Assembly (NCBI GenBank): GCA_030374735.1
Contig: JASCIV010000587.1
Location: 1-16,115, forward strand
Direction: 5' to 3'
Source: Gracilaria caudata
Lineage: Eukaryota > Rhodophyta > Florideophyceae > Gracilariales > Gracilariaceae
Length of the DNA stretch: 16,115 nucleotides
Within the stretch, counting starts at the first letter, position 1, and every line of letters starts with the position of its first letter. Made by a program: the position numbers and the translations under genes. The notes beneath the pieces were generated by a model. That model was not told the origin of the DNA. It worked only from the letters and a program-made list of their open reading frames with translations, and did no database searches. Below, one piece after another: positions 1 through 7,679 of the stretch.

Positions 1-1476
1 AGGTATGGGATACACGTCTTTGACGGTAACGGCATTCAGGCGACGGTAGTCGATACAAAAGCGCCAACTGCCATCAGGTTTCGGAGCCAGTACAACTGGA
101 GATGCCCAAGGCGGCTGAGCCGGTTCGATCCCGCCAGCGCCGAGCATTGTATCCACCTGAAACTGTTCTTCCTCCCTTGCCTTGGGGCCGGCCCGATACG
201 GATGCTGAACAATCGGCCTCGTGTTCGGCAACCAATCTATCCGGTGGTTCGTTGTCTTAATCTCTCCAGGAGAGCCATACCACATTGTGGTAAACTCCCG
301 TAACATAGCACGGAGCTTCTCACGGTGTGACTCCGGTGCATGACAGAGGTCGAGTTCCTCGAGTTCCTTCACGGTATCAATCCGGTCGTAACTCGTGGGA
401 TCGTTTTGCTTCTCTGCAGCAGCAGGCGTATCTTCCGAAGAATTCGGTGGTGTCAACGACGATTTGTCGGCATCCTCCCCCTCCTTAGAGTGAACGAGAC
501 CGAGAACGTCGGCCGCTGTCATAAGCGTAGGGACCATCGCGGTAGGATGCGGCATGACGGAACCAATGACTTAGTTTTTGACCAGACACTGGGGAGGAGA
601 GCCAAGATTGGCGACTAACACGTTAAATGGCTTGTCCGGATCAATCTGAGCAATGCTATTCGCAACAGCGAGATGGTACCTGTCGTACAGTGAATAAAGG
701 GGTTGAATAACCCTGAGACCGTGTTGACGGGAGTGAACCTGCACCCAGACTTGTGATTCTGGCGGGATCCGAACAGAGGCAAAGACTCGGAGCTTCGTTG
801 ACTAGCGCGACGCGGGAGGCGGTGCCTGCGCAGCAGGGAGCAGAACATGCTTCCTCGATGCACGGCGGAGCGGACGCCGGACGATAGGGACCGACGAACC
901 GTCTTCCATCTCAACAAGCTTCATGCGGGGTAGTATAGAATCGACAAACCAGTCGCAGAAATCACATCCCAAGATAGCGGGGGCTACTAACTTCCGACAA
1001 ACGATGAAATCCATCTTCACTACGAAGGATCCTAAGCGCACGACTAAGTCGATTGTTCCTACCGTCGTTAACGGGTTGTTATTCGCATCCACGATATTGA
1101 ATGTCGCGTCAGGGCGAATACGAGACCGCAGCGGCGGGGGTAAAAGATATTCCACGATGAAGTTCGGACCAGCTCCTGTGTCAAAAACAGTGAGACAACG
1201 CACCATGAATTGGGCACATAAGCCAAGGTCAGCGTAAACCTTGTAGTTACGCTTGGCCATGACAAAAACTCGATTCGGGAACCGGGGATTTCGGACCCGT
1301 TGCCACGGACGACGCAGAACACCAAAGTGTTCCGAGTTCACGTCAGAGAGCGAGGCGTAGACGCCTTGGGCGTCGGCAACCTCACCATAGAGGACGCCTC
1401 TCCCGAAGGGGAGACTCCCAAAATCAGTTTTTCTGAGCAGCATCCGCCTGAGGCGGGGACCCAGAGTCCTGAACTA
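1..1476 (-). pseudogene. pol: Gypsy Pol: retropepsin plus start of reverse transcriptase, two in-frame stops, 3' part outside window
   Basis: Pol would process the polyprotein and copy element RNA into DNA in virus-like particles. The frame is open from about 1476 and the first ATG is at 1443. The retropepsin active site is FDTGAG, with the catalytic Asp codon at 1182-1180; the family's second hallmark is seen as ILGCDF about 80 residues later. After a linker, reverse transcriptase starts near position 200 with HPYRAGPKAREEE, then WASPVVLAPKPDGSWRF and IDYRRLN, the conserved first palm/finger motifs. The catalytic YxDD box lies beyond the edge. The same frame carries a TAG at 804-802 (just after the protease) and a TAA at 573-571 (in the protease-RT linker), with recognisable Pol sequence on both sides. 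These look like point mutations, not the natural end of the protein. The frame is +1 relative to Gag. Confidence 0.92.
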
Positions 1477-3625
1477 CTAGCAGGGGAGCGCTAGCAGGAT
1501 CATCCATACGAAGTGGACGGGGGTCATTCACCTGTGGAGCAGGGGCAGACGACGCAGTCTGCAGTTGAACATCCGTAGTTTTCCGTGGATACTCTCTAGG
1601 AGCACGGACATACGACGTAATCCGTACGGAACATTTCTCCTCAGGAGTGAGTGCTTCAAAGTTCACAACGATGTTGGGAATATCCCTCACGCTGAGGTCA
1701 CAATCTGGCTATACGTGCCGAGGCTTGTAGCACGTATGGCAGATGACTCCAGAGCGTGGCTGGGATTGTTCGGAACGAGCTTCGGCACACTTCACCGCAG
1801 GGCGGGGATCCGTCCATCCGGGACGGCTATGAAGGGTCGCCGCATTGGCGTACGGGATCTGCGGACCGTGCACAAGGGGTGCATTCGCGTAGAGCAACGA
1901 CTGCTGTTCCGCGGTTGCGTGGGATAATTCCGTAAACGACGGCAGTTCCGAAGTCGGTATCGAGTGAACATCGCTTCGAGCGAGCTGAACGTTATCAAAT
2001 CCTCCATGGGAGTGTCCACTCGCGGCAAGCGAGAGCGACAGAGACTCGGGCTCCATCAACAACGCTTTCGCGGAACGAGACCAGTGTCCAAGGAGACTAG
2101 CGCGTGCTGCTTCGCCTTCCGCTTGTGCGTTCTGCACCAGTTCCAGATACGTGGTCTTCCGCCGGTCTTCCCGGTATCGCGCAACCAATGTACTGATGGA
2201 CGCATCCAGTCCATCGATGTACATGGTGCACCGCTCCGCAGCGGGACAAACGTTACCACAGCGGTGGAAAGCCTTATTCAGGCGTATCGAAAACTCGGTT
2301 TCCGTTGCCCCAGACCTCTGGCGTGTATCGCGAAGCGCGAGGATTGCCGCTTGGATAGCGTTGTTCGTCGCATACGAGCAAAGTAGATACTGGACGGCTT
2401 CTGGCCAACAGGATACCCCTCCTTCGGAAGCACGTGAAGAGCCTCTTACAGAGTGATACTAATCTTCGGCCAAGCCGCGTAGAAAGTACGGCAGCACTAG
2501 ATAAACTTGACCCTCATTCATTTCCAATGTGTTGGCTTCCGCTAAAAAGCGAGATAGGAAATCTAACACCAGAATGGGATCTTCTCCTGAAAAAGTCAGG
2601 TTACGGAAGGCCAAGTGCATCTGTTTGATACAGTGTTTGACCCTACCAGTCCCCTCAGGGGTACGACCCAACGAGGAGTCCTCGAGCCGATAATATCGGT
2701 AGGATACCAACTTCTTGTAGAGGGCGTTCGTGCACTTAAACGGCTTCAAGCCCGGATGTCTCCGGCCCTTGGCACGGGTGCGAATCACACCAGCGGTGGC
2801 AAGAGACCGTTCAGAACGGGATGACCGCTTGCGAGCCTTGCGACGCGAGGATCGCTTGCGATGTCCGTCATCAGACGAGAAGCGCGACGAGGTCGTCCCA
2901 TTAGAATAGTCTGCATCTCGCGAGGAAGCCGAGGAGTCCGACGAGTCCGAATCATAATCGGTATGTTTCTTACGCCTCCAGCGGTTGTCTTCGTTGACAC
3001 GAACCTGCTTTGCATGATGCGAGACTGCAGCCGGTTCATCCGGGACGTCCTTGTCCATGACCAGGACCTGTTCTAACGTCTCCAGACGGGAATTAAACCG
3101 ATCAAGACGGGTTCCAAGCCGATTAAATCGAGTCTCCATTCCTTCAACGAAGGCAGCGGGGCCAACGAAACATTCCAAGAAGGAGTTGACATCCGACCTC
3201 AAGAGGCAGAGATCCTCAGAAATATCCTTCAACGAAGTGTTTCCGCACCTGTCACGCAGGGATTCAAACTCTTCAACGAAGGCATTGTGTGCCTCCCGGA
3301 GGATCTGTATATGTTTCCTAGCACTCTGCGCCGGGTCCGGATTAAACGGAGTCTCATCCGAATCGGGCTCGGTCGGGGGCGACTGGACCGGTTTCTTCAC
3401 GGCAGGCGCCAGATCATCCACGGCGGGAGCCAGACCACCAGCGAGGTGACCGTTCTTTTTCGCCTTCGGCGGGTTTTTCTGCCCTTTCGAGGGACTCGAC
3501 CCCTTGCCTTTTCCCTTCCGGTTGGCCGGTAGATCGGGCTCCTTAGAGATGGGGTGAATTTCCACGTTATTGACGGAACGGCTGCGCGTAATTGCGGGCT
3601 CAGCATCCGACGCTTGTCGAGACAT
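1424..3625 (-). pseudogene. gag: Gypsy Gag polyprotein with SR-rich segment and CCHC zinc knuckle, two in-frame stops
   Basis: Gag packages element RNA into particles. An ATG at 3733 is in frame, but I prefer the one at 3625 (MSRQASDAEP). The 36 residues before it are hydrophobic and odd for Gag, and they read through the leader next to the primer-binding site. The product would be about 730 residues. In order it has a Lys/Gly/Pro-rich basic region, the short repeat LAPAVDDLAPAVKK, an acidic Pro-rich stretch, a heptad-like coiled coil (around 3150-3050), a Ser/Arg/Asp-rich segment (around 3000-2780), a retrotransposon-gag-like helical domain (about 2700-1900), and a zinc knuckle at 1741-1700 (C-x2-C-x4-H-x4-C). 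TAG codons interrupt it at 2461-2459 and at 1711-1709, the second inside the knuckle. Homologous-looking sequence continues in frame past both. The natural stop is a TGA at 1426-1424. Confidence 0.85.
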
Positions 3626-3807
3626 ACTGTAACACCAAACCGCGATGCGGGAACAACGAAGCCACTCGTAAATCAAACGACGACGACAGAAAACCTTCCA
3701 ATGAAGTGCAGAAAACCAGAAAACTGGGGCCAATCCTCAAACGAGAGTAACACAAAAGCAAAACACGCAGATGTGGTGTAACCGTTACGAACGGAAGTAG
3801 CACGACC

Positions 3808-3824
3808 TCCAAGTCGGGAGACCA
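3808..3824 (-). other. Probable primer-binding site of the Gypsy element
   Basis: Directly inside the inferred LTR end (two bases away), the minus strand begins TGGTCTCCCGACTTGG. TGG is the complement of a tRNA CCA tail. Read on the plus strand the segment TCCAAGTCGGGAGACCA has the layout of a tRNA 3' end: five T-stem bases, seven acceptor-stem bases, an A discriminator and CCA. This is not the usual initiator-methionine primer sequence, and I cannot name the tRNA. The position between LTR and gag is as expected. Confidence 0.55.
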
Positions 3825-3826
3825 AA

Positions 3827-4454
3827 TGTAGTGCAATTGGAAAACCCAAAACACGGCGAGAAGTTCGGGATCTCGTCCTCCTCGAGAGTAGCGAGCTGGG
3901 AGAGCCTCTCCAGGTTGACACGGCGAAGCCGGGGTGTAAGTCCGGGGTCAGCCTTCACGACAAGCGTCGAAGAGTTACGAAGCGTACGTCGTAGACGGTT
4001 GCGGGCCACGAATGTGGGTATAGGGTTCCTCCTTACGGAATATGACAACCAGTATAGCGGAGGGCGCGAGGAGCCAATAGGGCAACGAGCACCGGAAGAA
4101 ATCCGCGAAAGACCCACCCAAGGATGGGGAAAGAACAACCACAAAAATAGGAATATAACAAAGAACACGAGTGTCGAAAGCAACGGAGAACAATCATGAG
4201 ATATCGGAAAACAAACCTATGCAGGGGCGAGCACACGGTGTTTACCGGAATAATAAGTAGGCAAACGGTATAATATTATCGGCAACTCTGGATGCGCCAG
4301 GGGCGGTGAAAGTCCGTACAATACCGGAGCGCACACTCCGCGGGGAGGTTAACGACACGCCGAGGCGGAAAGCTATCAGAGCGAAAACACGACTTAGTCG
4401 AGAACCCCGTGGTTGCGAAGATTTACTTGAGTGTCAGGGCCTTCGGCCTTGACA
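3827..4454 (-). repeat. Inferred 5' LTR of the Gypsy element (about 628 bp)
   Basis: The boundaries are inferred. On the minus strand the segment starts TGTCAAGG at 4454 and ends CACTACA at 3827, giving the TGT...ACA termini typical of LTRs, and it is followed two bases later by a primer-binding site. Its 5' tip is a near-palindrome (4432-4454, TGTCA...TGACA). AT-rich TATA-like sequence lies around 4266-4280. The 3' LTR is outside the window, so neither the length nor a target-site duplication could be checked. Confidence 0.55.
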
Positions 4455-4745
4455 CTATATAGTAGCTCTACCTACCTACAAGGTAGATAAAATAAACTAA
4501 ACAATATTAGGAAATCTACCAGCAATGCTGTGGCAACCACCAACCCAACTTTACCGTATCCTACGTGTTCCATCGGCAAACTGTCAGTGCCACGGCGCAT
4601 GTAGAGGACGCGGGGGGTGGGACGCAGGTGATGCTGCCGATACAAACTTTATTTGCGGAAGTACTCATGTCTTCTTCACTAGAGTGGCTCGAACGACGAA
4701 GTCTGTAAAAACACCTCTGAGAGGGGTTGCACTTCAATACCCATT
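4455..4745. other. Spacer between Gypsy LTR and Copia relic; no gene seen
   Basis: A short stretch with no convincing coding signal. It starts AT-rich and contains a small perfect hairpin at 4472-4486 (CTACCT-ACA-AGGTAG). It may be eroded Copia or host flank. A plus-strand open frame at 4525-4773 has no recognisable domain and was not called as a gene. Confidence 0.5.
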
Positions 4746-5371
4746 GTCCTGTATCACCAACAGTCACTGGTAAACGTCACGCATCTTGCGAACCAGGCAT
4801 TCCTCGTATGCGAGCCAATACTCGTAAGTATTACCTTCCCAGGTCATCGTCGATACTTGGGTTATGAGTATCAACTTCACGCAAGTACTCGCGCGGGTTT
4901 TCACTACAGTTTGATATTCGCGAATGGCGACGCTACGACATACCACTTGAAAGATTGCGCTAGCATAAAACAGAAACCTATATTATATTCTTCTTACAGT
5001 GCAGAGATACTTGCCTACGCGGAAGCGGATGATCGAGGGTTCAATCTCAAGTGCGCTTTACGGTCGATCTCAAGTACGGATCAAATTTTTGATGCGGTTA
5101 ATATTAACTCAAGCGGACTCTATGACACGATCGCAACACTGTACGTAGGCAAGGAGTATCAACTGAGAAAAACGGATCAAAGGAATTGGGATTTCTTTTG
5201 AGTCGCAACAACGTGTCACGTAGATGAATCCAGGGCAGAGCTAACGTTGTAGATGCTTTAACAAAGCAAAATCCAGTGTCGAAAAGGTTGTTGAATCGAG
5301 TCGCTGTTACTGGTCAACTGCTACTGCCAAGTCATCGTTCCTCTTGTTTGAACAGTTTCACTTGGACTTGA
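4746..5371 (+). pseudogene. Ty1/Copia Pol relic: end of reverse transcriptase and RNase H
   Basis: This is the C-terminal end of a Copia-type polyprotein, opposite in orientation to the Gypsy element. From about 4857 the frame reads LGYEYQLHASTRAG, then LIFANGDATTYHL, then the RNase H-region block YSSYSAEILAYAEADDRGF, and LYDTIATLYVGKEYQLR. The frame is lost at a run of T near 5196. A TAG follows near 5219 and a second shift near 5241. The frame then resumes with the hallmark VVDALTKQNP (from 5246) and runs to TGA at 5369-5371. The frame is open upstream to about 4746, but homology there is uncertain. At least two frameshifts and one stop make it a pseudogene. No integrase, protease or flanking LTR could be placed. 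Confidence 0.85.
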
Positions 5372-5857
5372 GTAGTCGCAAATGAGTTTACGACAACTGT
5401 AGGTATGTAGCAGGGCCGTGTATGCAGGGCGTTTATGTGACTGACTGACCAAAGCAAAAAAGAGATGACTTATTACTGACTCACTAGCGCTTGATGTATA
5501 AATCTAGTCCTATTTAATCAATGGCTTTATAGCAGTTCAAATGACCTTTCTTTTGACACAGATATTTAAAACCTGTACTAAACGCTTTACCGCTCAGTAA
5601 AAGGTTTAAAGATAAACCATTTTAAGCTCTTGGTTCTTGATAGTTACAGAAAACATCAAATAGTGCTCAGCTTTAAAACTGTTCAAAAATTTTCAATTTA
5701 ATTGAAAATGACGTATATCTTGCTTTTATTTGTTTGACGAGCTGAACATCCATTTCAGTTGTTATGTATGGTCTTTTAGATCATGTGGGAGGTAGATTTC
5801 GTTTTTTTGTTGACAAAGTTTATTTACAGATATTCAAAAAGAATCTAAGTACGCGAG

Positions 5858-5941
5858 GTGACTAAATGTGACTGAAATGTGACTGACTTTGAGTTTCTAG
5901 TTGGTGACTATGACTTCTGGAATGCTGAAATGTTTAGTCAC
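5858..5941. repeat. Foldback-like repeat unit, copy 1
   Basis: An 84-base unit that starts GTGACTAAA and ends TTTAGTCAC, a perfect 9-bp inverted pair. Inside are further GTGACT copies. The sequence around its right end (TTAGTCACAAATAATC) is matched with a few changes at 6457 and after. Confidence 0.55.
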
Positions 5942-5961
5942 AAATAATCTCCTGCATGTAT

Positions 5962-6041
5962 GTGACTAACTACAGTTAAAAACCTTTGACTTCTGACTGA
6001 CTGACTTGCATATACGTAGAAAACCTCGTCAAAGTAGTCAC
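5962..6041. repeat. Foldback-like repeat unit, copy 2 (diverged)
   Basis: Begins GTGACTAAC and ends with AGTAGTCAC, followed by an AT-rich stretch as in copy 1. Inside is TTCTGACTGACTGACTT. It lies directly downstream of copy 1, so the two form a degenerate tandem. Confidence 0.4.
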
Positions 6042-6400
6042 ATATATGACACGTCGTACACTTGAACACGTGTTTTTCAAGGAAAAATTCAGACAGAGAC
6101 ACGGGTACAGAATGAAAAATTTTAAGCCACTTTTTGTTGACCTTTAACACGAAAATTTAGAACACTACAGTATTAAAATGTCTAGAGTTTAAACATATAA
6201 TGCTGGGTGACAGATTTCCTCAAACATGAGCTCTGCATGGTTGCACCGAGTGGCCATCGGTCTTGTTGTTTAGTATTAAAAAAGGTACTAAATGCCCAGG
6301 TTGTCGTAAAATAAGCCAATTGTAAGGGAAAAGAACGCCTGGTGGCTTCTATGTATCAAAAATGAATTCTGCTTTTTAACCTGACTAGATGTGACTATAT

Positions 6401-6463
6401 GTGACTAACTATGCTCATTTTGCTGTTGACTTTGATTTGATGATGGCCAAAGAAGTTAGTCAT
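6401..6463. repeat. Foldback-like repeat unit, copy 3
   Basis: Begins GTGACTAACT and ends AGTTAGTCAT, a 10-bp inverted pair with one mismatch. It is preceded by another GTGACT at 6391. The bases after it (AAATACCCCCTGG) resemble those after copy 1, and the internal GTTGACTTTGATT resembles the GGTGACTATGACTT of copy 1. It is therefore a diverged direct copy about 540 bases from copy 1. Confidence 0.5.
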
Positions 6464-6480
6464 AAATACCCCCTGGTCTT

Positions 6481-7335
6481 TTGGTTGACCGCTTGCTGTG
6501 CAGACGTTTAGACATAGCTACTGCATTTGAGCAACGGTGCGCACTTCGCCGTGAGTTCGCAACACTTGCATTGACAATACGGACTCAATTGTCAGTCGCT
6601 CCGCCGTGAGCTGATGTCCAAGCCAACGGGCGCGTGGCAAAGCGTGATACAGTCCGACAGCGGGGACAAAGGAGAGGGACGGAGTCATCGTGACAACGAC
6701 GCAACTTTGATGGTGAATACCTGCCCTTTCTAGCTTTTCTAGTCTGGATCCAACGTCACCATGTCCGACAGTCACTTATTAACTGTCACAACTGTAATGT
6801 AGTTCCGACCGTACATCAAACGTGGGGCCCTCTAGTTAGGCAGGAGGCGCGTCAATCAGTGCGGGCTTGGCATTCACTGAATACGCAGAACCGCAGATCT
6901 GTTCGGAATTGCTTAGGCATCCATAGACAGATTCTGTCGATTACGTCGTTGATGAGCACAATCTCGACACTTCACGCCCGCAAAACATTTGCATTTGGCA
7001 CCTAAGATGCTGCTGGTATGGTGCGTACCATACATCTCGACATGCTCCTGTCGCTCGCTCATCATGTAAATGAGGCTTTGACAATAGGGTGGAGCACATG
7101 GCGCGCTGTGCAAGCGCAAGTGGTGGCTTTTGCCATTCATCCCAACACTCGACACACTGTTGGCGGCACCGATGGCCACGTACGCCACAATCACAAGTGT
7201 ACCTAAGCGCCATAATAATATTATGGATACATATTATGTAATTCCGCTTACTCAGCTTTTAAAGCTGACAGCAACCTCTTGTTATTATAGCTGTATACAG
7301 GGTACCTTCATGCAAGCTCCCGGAACCGAAAAGAG
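6481..7335. other. Gene-free spacer with small palindromes upstream of the first glycosyltransferase
   Basis: No coding region is supported; the open frames here are short, on both strands, and without recognisable domains. Small inverted repeats are present: GTATGGT-GCGT-ACCATAC at 7016-7033 hmm-free hairpin of 7 bp, and two AT-rich palindromes, CCATAATA-A-TATTATGG at 7210-7226 and TACATA-T-TATGTA directly after it. These could be promoter-distal structure or remnants of small foldback insertions. Confidence 0.45.
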
Positions 7336-7461
7336 CTCAGCCGTTGGTCGCAGCCAGCCTGGCGAGCTGCGACGCCTTCCTACAGCACATATCTTGCGAC
7401 GTCGTCAGTCAGTGTGACAGTCAGGTCGCACCGCCAGCAGTTGGTCGTGAATCTGTCCCGT
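7336..7461 (+). promoter_or_regulatory. Upstream block conserved with the paralogous gene (copy 1)
   Basis: The segment CTCAGCCGTTGGTCGCA (from 7336) matches CTCGGCCGTTGGCCGCA (from 12245). A second block, with CAGCAGTTG then TGAATCTG near 7435-7454, matches 12330-12350. Both sit upstream of GT92-like genes in the same order, 343 bases before this start codon and 508 bases before the other. Conservation in non-coding sequence suggests either recent duplication or retained promoter function. No TATA box stands out. Confidence 0.5.
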
Positions 7462-7679
7462 CTCACGTAAAATCATTGTGTATGGTAACGGGACTTACTG
7501 TCGTCCGTCGGTTTATCAAACGCTCAACGCAGTTGAGCAGTGCTCACTTTCCGTTTCTACACAGGAGCAAATTCAGCGACATGCTCCCCGCGCCTTTTGA
7601 GCGCGGTCGTTGTCCGAGCTTTGCTCTGATCTCCATCAGCAGCGTTCCGTTCTCCTGTTCCTGCTCACCTCCCCAAACC

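Larger units (their letters stand above)
1..4454 (-). mobile_element. Ty3/Gypsy-type LTR retrotransposon, 5' portion, degenerate, truncated by the left window edge
   Basis: Read on the minus strand the order is 5' LTR (about 4454-3827), primer-binding site (about 3824-3808), untranslated leader, Gag (from 3625), retropepsin (from 1443) and the first part of reverse transcriptase at the window edge. The protease and reverse transcriptase belong to one Pol frame. Reverse transcriptase beyond its first motifs, RNase H, integrase and the 3' LTR would lie outside the window. Gag and Pol are in different frames, and Pol is +1 relative to Gag. Four in-frame stops interrupt the coding regions (codons at 2461-2459, 1711-1709, 804-802 and 573-571), so this copy is not autonomous. 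Family assignment rests on the protease DTGA motif and on reverse-transcriptase motifs typical of Gypsy elements. The exact lineage is not determined. Confidence 0.93.
5372..6480. other. AT-rich gene-free spacer with degenerate GTGACT/AGTCAC repeats
   Basis: No gene is supported in this stretch, and its base composition is visibly more AT-rich than its neighbours. The motif GTGACT and its complement AGTCAC recur many times (for example 5437, 5858, 5869, 5962, 6391 and 6401, with inverted copies at 5936, 6035 and 6457). The first part could include a decayed Copia 3' LTR, but no boundary is visible. The one long minus-strand frame (5938-6150) has no recognisable domain and sits in the repeat-rich part. 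Confidence 0.6.

Noticed and set aside
3136..3283. Three copies of TTCAACGAAG within about 150 bases of Gag
   Set aside because: The copies are read in different frames and encode unrelated residues; probably chance or a minor slippage remnant.
4374..4384. TATCAGAGCGA, resembling an initiator-methionine primer-binding site on the plus strand
   Set aside because: It lacks the leading TGG and lies inside the inferred Gypsy LTR, and no plus-strand gag follows.
7344..7679. In-frame extension of the first glycosyltransferase by 112 codons upstream
   Set aside because: The paralogue aligns from the ATG at 7680, and this stretch matches the paralogue's upstream region only as interrupted non-coding blocks.
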